Shown: positions 5,760 through 13,726, counted from the stretch's first letter. The stretch is DNA of 23,216 nucleotides from Thermoplasmata archaeon (GCA_021788795.1 JAJYKG010000006.1:1-23216); one strand, 5' to 3'. The notes: generated from the sequence alone by a model not told the origin. Made by a program: numbers and translations.

Positions 5760-6362
5760 ATGGACCGCGGACCGATGGTCCGCGTCATGACCGAGCCTTC
5801 CGAGATCCTCCGAGAGGAGCACGAGGTGATCCAGCATCTGCTCCACGTCCTCACCGCCATGGCGGAGCGCGTGGACCGCGGCGAGGCCGTCGCCCGGGCC
5901 GACGTGGACGACGTCCTCGAAATCGTGGTGAAGTTCGCGGATGAGTGTCACCACGCCAAGGAGGAGAAGGCCCTCTTCCCCGCCCTCCGGCTGGCGTCCC
6001 CGCAGGAGGGTGCGGCGCTCGTGCACCGCCTGGAGGGCGACCACGAGGCGGGACGGCACCTCGTCGCCGCGATGCGGTCCGAGTCCCCGGCAGCCGAATC
6101 GGGGGACCCGAAAGCCCGCTCCCAGTTCGCGAAGGACGCCCGGTCCTACGCCGCCCTCCTGACGCGGCACATCGACGCGGAGACCGAGCAGCTCTTCCCG
6201 CTCGTCGAACGCGCCCTGCCGGCGAAGGAGCGCGCGGCCCTGGCGGACGAGTTCGACCGCATCGAGCGGGAGGAGACCGGGGCCGGGGTGCACGAGAAGT
6301 ACGAGGGGACGATCCACCGGCTTGCGGACCGCTACGTCCACGCCGCGGCCCACGCCCGTTGA
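5760..6362 (+). CDS. Hemerythrin HHE-domain protein
   Basis: A 200-residue cytoplasmic four-helix bundle of the hemerythrin HHE cation-binding family, expected to carry a non-haem di-iron centre. Candidate ligands are placed as in the family: H21 (EILREEHEVI), H64/H65 with E68/E69 (ECHHAKEEKALFP), H95 (LEGDHEAGRH), and H137 with E141 (LTRHIDAETEQLFPLVE). Members bind O2 or NO, or protect or repair iron centres under oxidative or nitrosative stress; which applies here is not shown. The start could be 5760, 5775 or 5787. I prefer 5760 because of the GGGAG seven bases before it, although MTEPSEILREEH from 5787 also looks family-like. It is divergent from the zinc-ribbon gene, and the MBL gene follows after 63 bases with its own TATA-like box. 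Confidence 0.9.
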   Translation: MDRGPMVRVMTEPSEILREEHEVIQHLLHVLTAMAERVDRGEAVARADVDDVLEIVVKFADECHHAKEEKALFPALRLASPQEGAALVHRLEGDHEAGRHLVAAMRSESPAAESGDPKARSQFAKDARSYAALLTRHIDAETEQLFPLVERALPAKERAALADEFDRIEREETGAGVHEKYEGTIHRLADRYVHAAAHAR

Positions 6363-6392
6363 GGGGACGCGGGGGCGGCTCGAGTTCGGCAA

Positions 6393-6398
6393 GTTTAT
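6393..6398 (+). promoter_or_regulatory. TATA-like box for the MBL-fold gene
   Basis: GTTTAT centred about 30 bases before the ATG at 6426. A GGAGG at 6416-6420, 5 bases before the ATG, would be just inside or just upstream of the transcript. Confidence 0.55.
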
Positions 6399-6425
6399 GG
6401 CACGCTCTCGCCTGCGGAGGCGCCG

Positions 6426-7058
6426 ATGCACGTCGAGACCCTCATCGTCCCACCCCTCGACAACAATGTCTACCTGGTCGTCGACGAGGCGAGCCACCAA
6501 GCCGTCGCGATCGACACGGGGCTGGGCTCCAGGGAGATCCTGGCGAAGGCGGAGGCCCTCGGGGCCAAGATCGTCACGATCCTGAACACCCATGGCCACG
6601 CGGACCACACCGCGGACGACGCCCCGCTGAAGAGTGCCACGGGCGCGAAGCTGGGCATCTTCGAGGTGGACGCGTACCGCCTGGGGCGGAACGCGAAGGA
6701 GTCCCACTGGTTCCTCCCTGCCCCCCCGCCCGCCGTGACCGCGGACCTCCTGCTCAAGGAGGGCACGACGGTGCACATCGGCAACACCGTCCTCGAAACG
6801 ATCCACACCCCGGGCCACACGGAGGGCAGCTGTTGCTTCTACGATGCCGCGGACGGCATCCTGTTCTCCGGCGACACCCTGTTCGCGGGCTCCTGCGGCC
6901 GCACGGACACCCTCGGGGCGAGCCCCGCCAAGATGAAGGCGAGCCTGCAGCGCCTCGCCCGGCTTCCGCCGGAAACCCTGGTCCTCCCGGGCCACGGCCC
7001 CTCGACGACGATCGGCAGGGAGACGTGGATCGCGGACCTGGCCTACCCGGTCATCTGA
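6426..7058 (+). CDS. MBL-fold metallohydrolase (glyoxalase II-like)
   Basis: A 210-residue metallo-beta-lactamase-fold hydrolase, probably cytoplasmic with a binuclear metal site. The metal ligands are all visible: H56-G-H58-A-D60-H61 (THGHADH), H131 (TPGHTEGS), D150 (LFSGDTLF) and H190 (LPGHGPST). The order and the segment FSGDTLFAGSCGRTD resemble the glyoxalase II / YcbL group of thioester hydrolases. The true substrate cannot be read from the sequence; persulfide dioxygenases and other esterases share the scaffold. The ATG is supported both by a TATA-like box about 30 bases upstream and by a GGAGG five bases before it. The stop codon abuts the stop of the convergent antiporter gene. Confidence 0.92.
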   Translation: MHVETLIVPPLDNNVYLVVDEASHQAVAIDTGLGSREILAKAEALGAKIVTILNTHGHADHTADDAPLKSATGAKLGIFEVDAYRLGRNAKESHWFLPAPPPAVTADLLLKEGTTVHIGNTVLETIHTPGHTEGSCCFYDAADGILFSGDTLFAGSCGRTDTLGASPAKMKASLQRLARLPPETLVLPGHGPSTTIGRETWIADLAYPVI

Positions 7059-8831
7059 TCAGCGCCGGCCGAAGCCGTTCCCGGCCGCGCGCGTGCGCCG
7101 GCGGACGGGCACGTTGCGGAGCATCCGGACGCGCGGCCGCCGCCGACCGAGCCCCAGGCCGAGGCGGCGGTACACGACCTTCATGCTGAAGACCACCGCC
7201 AGGAAGTAGACGTACAGGATGGCGAGGGTCGAGGGCCAGTAGTACTGCCACATGATCGCCACGAGGGCGATCGTCGCGAGCGTTCCGACGACGATGCGCA
7301 AGACGAAGGTCTCGATCGTGGACCGGCTGAACGGTCCCCCGTCGACGCCGTAGTTCGTGTGCCGCACGGGCTCCCGGAACGTCCGGCGCGCCGCGGCATA
7401 GACCGCGTAGATGATGAACGGGGACAGGAGGCTCATCGCCAGGTGGGCCAAGTGGTGCGTGAGGGTCAGGTCGATGATCCAGGCTCCGTACAGGATCAGG
7501 GTGGCCTGGAGGAGCCGCCGCTTGTGGTAGATGGGCAGCATGCTGGGCATGACAATCGTGCGGAGGGTGCGCTTCACCAGGTCCGCGCCGAACGTGATGG
7601 ACTTGGGCAGGCGCCGGGCGAAGTAGCGCGCGATCTTGTCCGAGCGGATCATGAGGAGCGGCGCGAGGCTGCTCATCACGATGCAGAGGATCCCGGCGAA
7701 GGGCGTGAGGTATGTGCCCGCGTAGTTGCTTGACAGGTTGGGGCTCCTCTCGATTGCGCGCGTGCCGACGCTCGCGTAGAGGATGGCCTCCTCGTTGCGC
7801 GCGATGAAGCTCGTGCCGATGGCCGTGGCCGCCTTGGACGAGAAGCCGATCATGTAGGCGAGGCTCGCGGTCAGGAACATGTCGCTCAGGAGGATGAGCG
7901 GCACGGCGAGGAGGAGGATGGGGAGGACCGCGGGCAGCGCGGAGGGCTGGATGAGCATGCCGAAGCTCAGGAAGAACATCGCGACGAACGCGTCCCGCAG
8001 CGGCTCCATCTTGGTCTTCATGCGCGAGGCGAGTTTCGTGTCCGCGAAGACCATCCCGATGAAGAACGCCCCGATGATCGCGGGCACGCGGAACGCCTCC
8101 GCGAGGGTGGCCGCCAGGAACACCATGGCCATCGCGAAGAGGATGAACAGCTCCTCGCTCTTGATCCGCTCGAACATCTTCACCGTGTTCGGGATGACGA
8201 CCGCGGCGAGGAACGCGAAGAATCCGAGGAAAATCCCGATCCCGACGAACAGGGACGTCGGGTCCACGGGCGCGCCGTCGCCGGAGACCACCACGCCGTT
8301 CACGAGCGTGAGGATGATCATTGCCAGAAACGACTCGAGGACCACCATCCCTATGATGAATTCCGTCTCGGCGTTCCCGAGGCGCTTCAGGTCGATGAGC
8401 GCCTTCGCGGCGATCGCGCTGCTCGACATGCTGATGACGCCGGCCATGAAGATCGTGTCGATCAGGGGCCATCCGAGCCAGGCGCCGATGGCGAACCCCG
8501 CGAACATGTCCACGGCGAGGTTCGTGACCGCCAGAATCGCCGCGGCCTCCTTGGTCTTCTTGAGCTTCGTGATGCTGAACTCCAGGCCCACGAAGAAGAG
8601 CAGGAGCACGAGGCCGAGCTGGGAGATGGACTGGATGAAGTCCGTCTCCGTCAGCACGCCGTTGTAGGAGAAGCCGAAGAGGCTGAGGTGGATGTTCGGC
8701 CCGATCAGGATGCCGGCGACGATGTAGCCGATGACGACGGAGACGCGGGCGCGGCTCGCGATGGCGGCCCCGAGGAAGCCGACGGCGGCGATGACGCCGA
8801 CTTCGAACATGATCGAGCTGGTGTCGACCAC
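7059..8831 (-). CDS. Kef-type cation/proton antiporter (CPA2-like), atypical
   Basis: A 590-residue membrane protein. The N-terminal two-thirds fits the Na+(K+)/H+ exchanger domain: VIGYIVAGILIGPN (33-46), GLVLLLFFVGLEFS (73-86), an SMSSSAIAAKAL helix (134-145) and a late IARNEEAILYASVG segment (343-356). Where CPA2 proteins usually have an Asp-Asp or Gln-Asp pair (e.g. VVxDDxL), this one reads VVLESFLAM with E166-S167. Usual Kef proteins end in a TrkA-N (RCK) domain; here there are instead about four more hydrophobic segments (around 443-460, 466-482, 508-528, 533-552) and a very basic tail. The start is a GTG at 8831 directly after an in-frame TGA; ATG at 8810 is possible. It is divergent from the P-type ATPase, so both may respond to cation stress. 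Fold is secure; ion and mechanism are not. Confidence 0.88.
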   Translation of the reverse strand: MVDTSSIMFEVGVIAAVGFLGAAIASRARVSVVIGYIVAGILIGPNIHLSLFGFSYNGVLTETDFIQSISQLGLVLLLFFVGLEFSITKLKKTKEAAAILAVTNLAVDMFAGFAIGAWLGWPLIDTIFMAGVISMSSSAIAAKALIDLKRLGNAETEFIIGMVVLESFLAMIILTLVNGVVVSGDGAPVDPTSLFVGIGIFLGFFAFLAAVVIPNTVKMFERIKSEELFILFAMAMVFLAATLAEAFRVPAIIGAFFIGMVFADTKLASRMKTKMEPLRDAFVAMFFLSFGMLIQPSALPAVLPILLLAVPLILLSDMFLTASLAYMIGFSSKAATAIGTSFIARNEEAILYASVGTRAIERSPNLSSNYAGTYLTPFAGILCIVMSSLAPLLMIRSDKIARYFARRLPKSITFGADLVKRTLRTIVMPSMLPIYHKRRLLQATLILYGAWIIDLTLTHHLAHLAMSLLSPFIIYAVYAAARRTFREPVRHTNYGVDGGPFSRSTIETFVLRIVVGTLATIALVAIMWQYYWPSTLAILYVYFLAVVFSMKVVYRRLGLGLGRRRPRVRMLRNVPVRRRTRAAGNGFGRR

Positions 8832-9012
8832 TCACTCACGCCTTCCCGTGGGTCGAGAGGGCGCGGGGCGTAGCGACTCGCTCGCTTCGCGAGGCAGCGC
8901 TGGATCCCATCCCGGGCCGTGGCATCCGGGCTCATGCTAGTTAAGCGTACTGTCAAGACGGAAGCCTCATACCCCAGGACGCCGCAGCGCCGGGCGGGCG
9001 GGTGCGTCAAGA
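8832..9012. promoter_or_regulatory. Divergent intergenic region between antiporter and P-type ATPase
   Basis: This 181-base gap is the longest non-coding stretch of the window. It holds a TATA-like TAGTTAAGC at 8938-8946, readable in either direction, about 70 bases before the ATPase start and about 110 before the antiporter start. It also holds a small perfect hairpin, CTCGC-TTC-GCGAG, at 8881-8893, on the antiporter side. Both transcripts would therefore have leaders, unlike most genes here, leaving room for regulation. No known riboswitch is recognised. Confidence 0.4.
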
Positions 9013-11862
9013 ATGGCGAGGCCCATGCAAGACTCCATGCCGGAGGCTTGGCACGCGGTCGAGGTGGAGACCGCCTTCGAGCGCCAGGCGTCCTCCCCCG
9101 CGGGTTTGTCCAAGGCGGAGGCCGCGGAGCGCCTCGCCAAGGTGGGCCCCAACGAGCTCGTCCAGACCACGCGGGTCAGCCCGCTCCGGATTTTCCTTGA
9201 GCAGTTCACGGACGTGCTCGTGATCATCCTGATCATCGCCGCGGTGATCTCCGGCTACCTCGGCATCTCCCGCGGCGAGTCGACGGAGGTCTGGGACGCG
9301 GTCCTCATCTCGATTATCGTCGTCCTGAACTCCGTCCTCGGGTTCTTCCAGGAGTACCGCGCGGAGAAGTCCCTCCAGGCCCTGAAGGCCCTCGCGGCGC
9401 CGAAGGCCCACGCGGTCCGCGAGGGCGAGATGCTCGCGGTGGCCTCCCGCGACCTGGTCCCCGGGGACGTCGTCGTGCTCGCCGCGGGCGACAAGATCCC
9501 CGCCGACCTGCGCCTCTTCGAGGCCGCGAGCCTGCGGACGAACGAGGCCTCCCTCACCGGCGAGTCGACCGCCGTGTCGAAGGCGACGGCCGCCCTGCCC
9601 CGGGACGCGTTCCTCGGCGACCGGAAGGACATGGCCTTCATGGGCACGTCCGTGGAGGGCGGCCGCGGCAAGGGGCTCGTCGTCGCGACCGGGATGCTGA
9701 CGGAGCTGGGCAAGATCGCGGGCCTCGTCCAGCAGGAGACGAAGGAAGAGACCCCCCTCCAGCGCCAGCTCGATCGCCTCGGCAAGCAGATCGGATTGGT
9801 CATCCTCGGGGTCGCGGCCGCGGTGTTCCTCCTCATGTTCCTGCGGGAGGCGGACCCGTTCGCCAAGCTCGAGCTCCTGTTCCTGACCGCGGTCGGGCTC
9901 GCCGTGGCGGCGATCCCCGAAGGCCTGCCCGCGGTCGTGACGATCAGCCTGGCCCTCGGGCTCCAGCGGATGATCAAGCGCCACGCCCTCATCCGCAAGC
10001 TCCCCGCCGTGGAGGCCCTGGGGGCGGCCACGGTCATCTGCTCGGACAAGACGGGCACGCTGACGAAGGGGGAGATGAACGTCCGCGCGTTCTATGTCGC
10101 GGGACGGTCGTACGAGATCAAGGGCGAGGGGTTCGATCCCGCGGGCGACCTCCGTCTGGACGGCCAGCTGGTCGACCCGAAGGTTCATCCGGGGCTCCGC
10201 GAGGCCCTCGTCTGCGGGGCCCTCTGCAACGACGCCGCCATCCGTCGCGAGGGCGAGCGGTGGGTGTGCGAAGGCGACCCCACGGAGGGCGCCCTCGTCG
10301 TCGCGGCGATGCGCGCCGGGTTCAACGCCGACGTCCTGCGGACGGAGCAACCGCGGGTCGCGGAGCTCGCCTTCACGTCCGAGCGCAAGATGATGTCCAC
10401 GCTCCACGCGCCCCTCTCCGCCCAGGCCCTCCAGGAGATCCTGGCGGTCTCCGAGGACCGCCGGCACCTCTCCCTCGCGGAGATCGGCGCCAAGATGCTC
10501 TACGTGAAAGGAGCCCCGGAGCGCATCCTGAACGCGTGCTCGCACCACCTCGTCGACGGCGAGCGGCGGCCCCTGACGGACTACGACCGCAAGCAGTACC
10601 TCTTCCAGAACCAGGAGATGGCCACGCGCGCCCTGCGCGTCCTCGGCCTCGCGAGCCGCTCCTTCCCCGGTGAGATGCCGCCCCTGCGGGAGGAGGGCCT
10701 GGAGAGCGGCCTGACCTTCCTCGGCCTCGTGGGCATGATGGACGCGCCGCGGCAGGACGCCGCCGACGCGATCGCCCGCTGCAAGAAGGCGGGCATCCAG
10801 GTCGTCATGATCACGGGGGACCACAAGCTCACGGCGATGGCCGTGGCCCGGGAGATGGGGATCCTCGCGGAGGGCGAGCGCGCCCTGACCGGCGAGGAGC
10901 TCGACCGCGTCCCCGAGGACGAGCTGGTCCGGGACGCGGAGCACATTAAGGTCTACGCCCGCGTGAGCCCGCAGCACAAGATGCGGATCGTGGACGCGTG
11001 GAAGAAGCGCGGCCACGTGGTCGCGATGACCGGGGACGGGGTGAACGACGCCCCCGCGCTCAAGCGCTCGGACCTCGGGGTGGCCATGGGGATCACCGGC
11101 ACCGATGTCGCGAAGGAGAGCGCGGACATGGTCCTCACGGACGACAACTTCGCGTCCATCGTCGCGGCCGTCGAGGAGGGCCGCGGGATCTACGAGAACA
11201 TCCGGAAGTTCGTGGCCTACCTCCTGTCCGCGAACGCGGGCGAGGTCCTCACCATGCTCCTCGCCACACTCTTCATCGTGAACCCGGACTTCCTTCCCTT
11301 CTTCACACCGGTCCAGCTCCTCTGGATCAACCTGGTGACGGACGGGCTGCCCGCCTTGGCCCTCGGCGTGGACCCCTATCCCCCGGACATCATGAACCGG
11401 CCGCCACGGAACCCGAAGGAGGGCGTGCTCTCGAAGGACATCGCCTTCCTGATCGTCGTCGTGGCGTTCATTCTCACCGTCGGCACGCTCGGGATCTTCG
11501 CGTGGGAGCTCGCGGACGGCTCGGACCCGATCCGCACGCAGACGGTCGCCTTCACGACGATCGTCTTCTTCGAGCTGTTCCTGGTGTTCGCAATCCGTTC
11601 CCCGCGCCAGACAATCCGGCAGATCGGCTTCTTCACGAACCGCAAGCTCATCTACGCGGTCCTCGTCTCGGCGGCCCTGCAGATCATGGTCATCTACACC
11701 CCGTTCTTCCAGGCCGCGTTCCACACGGAACCCCTCACCGCCTTCGACTGGGTGCGGGCCATCCTCATCTCCCTCACCGCCTTCGCCCTCGTCGAGCTGC
11801 TCAAGTGGGTCCGCCAGCGGCGCGCCAAGGCCGCGGCCCCCCCGAAGGCGGCGCCCCCATGA
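9013..11862 (+). CDS. Calcium-type P-type ATPase (P2A)
   Basis: A 949-residue cation-pumping ATPase of the cytoplasmic membrane. The actuator motif TGES is at 182-185, the phosphorylated Asp is D345 in DKTGTLT, a KGAPE nucleotide-domain motif is present, and the hinge TGDGVNDAP starts at 673. Cation-site residues match SERCA/PMR1-type Ca2+ pumps: PEGLP in M4 (302-306, E303), N741 and E744 in M5 (SANAGEV), and N773, T776 and D777 in M6 (WINLVTDGLP). A Glu is also present in the M8 region (FFELFLVFAIRS). Ca2+ is the most likely ion, but some P2A and Na+ pumps share these residues. ATGs at 9025 and 9037 are alternative starts. The TGA stop overlaps the rtcA ATG (ATGA), and the gene is divergent from an antiporter. 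Confidence 0.95.
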   Translation: MARPMQDSMPEAWHAVEVETAFERQASSPAGLSKAEAAERLAKVGPNELVQTTRVSPLRIFLEQFTDVLVIILIIAAVISGYLGISRGESTEVWDAVLISIIVVLNSVLGFFQEYRAEKSLQALKALAAPKAHAVREGEMLAVASRDLVPGDVVVLAAGDKIPADLRLFEAASLRTNEASLTGESTAVSKATAALPRDAFLGDRKDMAFMGTSVEGGRGKGLVVATGMLTELGKIAGLVQQETKEETPLQRQLDRLGKQIGLVILGVAAAVFLLMFLREADPFAKLELLFLTAVGLAVAAIPEGLPAVVTISLALGLQRMIKRHALIRKLPAVEALGAATVICSDKTGTLTKGEMNVRAFYVAGRSYEIKGEGFDPAGDLRLDGQLVDPKVHPGLREALVCGALCNDAAIRREGERWVCEGDPTEGALVVAAMRAGFNADVLRTEQPRVAELAFTSERKMMSTLHAPLSAQALQEILAVSEDRRHLSLAEIGAKMLYVKGAPERILNACSHHLVDGERRPLTDYDRKQYLFQNQEMATRALRVLGLASRSFPGEMPPLREEGLESGLTFLGLVGMMDAPRQDAADAIARCKKAGIQVVMITGDHKLTAMAVAREMGILAEGERALTGEELDRVPEDELVRDAEHIKVYARVSPQHKMRIVDAWKKRGHVVAMTGDGVNDAPALKRSDLGVAMGITGTDVAKESADMVLTDDNFASIVAAVEEGRGIYENIRKFVAYLLSANAGEVLTMLLATLFIVNPDFLPFFTPVQLLWINLVTDGLPALALGVDPYPPDIMNRPPRNPKEGVLSKDIAFLIVVVAFILTVGTLGIFAWELADGSDPIRTQTVAFTTIVFFELFLVFAIRSPRQTIRQIGFFTNRKLIYAVLVSAALQIMVIYTPFFQAAFHTEPLTAFDWVRAILISLTAFALVELLKWVRQRRAKAAAPPKAAPP

Positions 11863-12896
11863 TCGAGATCGACGGCTCCCACGGCGAGGGAGGCGGCCAG
11901 CTCCTCCGGACCGCGGTGGCCCTCTCCGCGGTCACCCGGACGCCTGTGACCGTGGACCGCATCCGCGCGGGCCGCCCCAACCCGGGCTTGGCACCCCAGC
12001 ACGTGACCGCGATTCGCGCGGTCGCCGAGCTCGCGTCCGCGGAGGTCGAGGGTCTCGAGGCCGGCTCGTCCCGGATCACGTTCCGGCCCGGGGACCTCGT
12101 CGGCGGCGACCATGCCTTCGACGTCGGCACCGCGGGCAGCGTGACCCTCGTCCTCCAGGCCTGCCTGCCCGCGGCCTTCGCCGCGAAGGACTCGACGCAC
12201 CTGCGGGTCGTCGGGGGCACGGACGTGAGGTGGTCCCCGCCCCTGGACGCCTTCGCCCGCGTCTTCCTCCCCTGGGTCCGCCGGCTCGGGGGCGAGGCCG
12301 ACCTCCTCTCCCACCGCCGCGGGTACTATCCCCGCGGGGGCGGCGAGGTCGAGCTCGTGGCGCAGCCCACGGCCACGTGGTCGCCCGTCCAGCTCTCGGA
12401 GCCCGGCGCGGTCGAGCGCGTGCGGGGGATCGCCCACGTCTCGAACCTCCCCGAGGACATCCCGAAGCGGATGAAGCACGCGGCCCTCCGCCGGCTGCAC
12501 GGCGTCCAGGATGCCAAGATCGAGGAGCGCGTGTACCCGTCCGAGGACGCGGTCGGCCAAGGCGGCGCCCTCGTGCTCTGGGCCGAGCGCGAGCACACGC
12601 TGCTCGGCGCGGACTCCCTGGCGGAGCGGGGCAAGTCGTCCGAGCGCGTCGGCGAGGAGGCCGCGGAGGCTCTCGAGGTGGAGATCCTCTCCGGCGCCAC
12701 CGTGGACGCGCACACGGCCGACCAGATTGTGACCTACCTTGCCCTCTCCGACCGGCCATCCTCCTTCATGGTCCGCGAGGTGGGCGGCCACCTGCGCACG
12801 ATCGCGTGGCTGATCCCGCAGTTCCTGCCGCGGACGGTGGAGTTCCAGACCATCGGCGGACTGACTCGGGTCAAGGTCGGCCCGAAGGCTGCCTAG
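11859..12896 (+). CDS. rtcA: RNA 3'-terminal phosphate cyclase
   Basis: RtcA converts an RNA 3'-phosphate to a 2',3'-cyclic phosphate through enzyme-AMP and RNA-pp-A intermediates; it can also adenylate other RNA or DNA ends. The 345-residue length is normal. The N-terminal IDGSHGEGGGQLLRTAVALS (4-23) is the family signature; RAGRPNPGLAPQHVTA and YYPRGGGEVEL are further family motifs. H285 in VDAHTADQIVTYLAL corresponds to the adenylated catalytic histidine. Its ATG overlaps the stop of the upstream Ca2+-type ATPase by four bases (ATGA), so translation is probably coupled. No RtcB ligase or RtcR regulator is in the window. The stop codon overlaps the stop of the convergent PAC2 gene. Confidence 0.96.
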   Translation: MIEIDGSHGEGGGQLLRTAVALSAVTRTPVTVDRIRAGRPNPGLAPQHVTAIRAVAELASAEVEGLEAGSSRITFRPGDLVGGDHAFDVGTAGSVTLVLQACLPAAFAAKDSTHLRVVGGTDVRWSPPLDAFARVFLPWVRRLGGEADLLSHRRGYYPRGGGEVELVAQPTATWSPVQLSEPGAVERVRGIAHVSNLPEDIPKRMKHAALRRLHGVQDAKIEERVYPSEDAVGQGGALVLWAEREHTLLGADSLAERGKSSERVGEEAAEALEVEILSGATVDAHTADQIVTYLALSDRPSSFMVREVGGHLRTIAWLIPQFLPRTVEFQTIGGLTRVKVGPKAA

Positions 12897-13660
12897 CCGT
12901 ACATGCTCGGCCGAGCGGGCTCCGTGCCCGGTTTCTTCGCGGCGTCGGCCTGGTGGTGGATCGACTTGAGCTGCATCTCGATCCGCTCGGCCTCCTCGTA
13001 CAGGGGCTTGGCGTCGAGCTCCGTGTGGAGGAGGAGCCCGTCGATGATCTCGATCGCCCGTGCGGCGGCGCGGGCGTCCGGGTAGTCGGGGTGGGCCTCG
13101 CTCAGGAGCGTGATCACGTCGAAGTCGCGCTTGCGGCCCTCGTTCAGGAGCACGCCGGCGACCCCCGTGATGACGCCTTCCTCGAAGACCGTGACCTTGT
13201 GCTTCTTGAGCATGTCCATGGCCTTGTCCGTCGAGCCGATCCCGTAGACCTCGACCTGGCGGTCCTCCGAGTCGTCCTCCTTGGAGTCGACGATGAGGCC
13301 CTCCGGGCACACGAGGAGGTTGCACCGCGCGTCCTGGGCCCAGTCCAGGACCGTGGACGCGATCGCCTTGATCAGGTTCGGCGGCGGCTGGAACTCGCTG
13401 ATGAACACAACGACCTGGTCCGTGCCCTCGCGCTTCGTGCCCGCGTAGATGCGCACGGGGTTCATCGGCTGCCCGTCGCGGACGAGGGCGACCGTCGGGA
13501 AATGGACGGAGTCCATGATTCCGATCTGGGTGAGGTTGAGGGCGTTGATGAGGTAGTTCGCCACGATGGAGCTGACCAGCCCGACGGACGGGAAGCCGTC
13601 GATCACCGTGGCCCCTCGAAGGTCCATCCTCTTCAGCTCGTAGATTTGGATGCCTTCCAT
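12893..13660 (-). CDS. PAC2-family protein, probable proteasome assembly chaperone (PbaA/PbaB-like)
   Basis: A 255-residue PAC2-family protein. Family features are IDGFPSVGLVSSIVANYLI (20-38), a strand-helix core with VVVFISEFQPP and NLLVCPEGL, and GVAGVLLNEG followed by LLSEAHPDYPDARAAA. Archaeal homologues (PbaA, PbaB) help assemble the 20S proteasome. The extreme C-terminus here is Met-Tyr-Gly, which fits the HbYX (hydrophobic-Tyr-any) docking motif that binds pockets of the proteasome alpha ring, after a charged tail (AAKKPGTEPARPS). A cytoplasmic chaperone or proteasome-docking role is therefore likely but inferred. The ATG start is supported by a TATA-like box about 31 bases upstream. 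It follows osmC on the same strand with its own promoter, and its last bases overlap the rtcA stop. Confidence 0.9.
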   Translation of the reverse strand: MEGIQIYELKRMDLRGATVIDGFPSVGLVSSIVANYLINALNLTQIGIMDSVHFPTVALVRDGQPMNPVRIYAGTKREGTDQVVVFISEFQPPPNLIKAIASTVLDWAQDARCNLLVCPEGLIVDSKEDDSEDRQVEVYGIGSTDKAMDMLKKHKVTVFEEGVITGVAGVLLNEGRKRDFDVITLLSEAHPDYPDARAAARAIEIIDGLLLHTELDAKPLYEEAERIEMQLKSIHHQADAAKKPGTEPARPSMYG

Positions 13661-13686
13661 AGACGGCCGCCCATCTCGGGCGGGTT

Positions 13687-13695
13687 ACTTAAAGA
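13687..13695 (-). promoter_or_regulatory. TATA-like box for the PAC2 gene
   Basis: The minus strand reads TCTTTAAGT, centred about 31 bases before the ATG at 13660, which is leaderless spacing. An imperfect inverted repeat overlaps its upstream edge. Confidence 0.6.
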
Positions 13696-13722
13696 TAGCC
13701 GCGCTATGTCTCAAACCTGAGA
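13694..13722. repeat. Two small inverted repeats between osmC and the PAC2 promoter
   Basis: GATAGC-CGC-GCTATG (13694-13708) is an inverted repeat with one mismatch that abuts the PAC2 TATA-like box. TCTCA-AACC-TGAGA (13709-13722) is a perfect 5-bp stem with a 4-base loop, starting 5 bases after the osmC stop. They could be an operator and an mRNA-end hairpin; no T-run follows, so a classical terminator is not supported. Confidence 0.35.
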
Positions 13723-13726
13723 ACAC

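Noticed and set aside
9007..11724. A 905-codon open frame antisense to the P-type ATPase
   Set aside because: It is compositional: GC-rich third positions suppress stops on the opposite strand. Its product is Arg/Gly/Glu/Asp-rich with no motifs, while the sense strand has a complete ATPase.
11694..13325. A 543-codon minus-strand open frame across rtcA and the PAC2 gene
   Set aside because: It crosses two recognised genes in unrelated frames and has no domain-like sequence.
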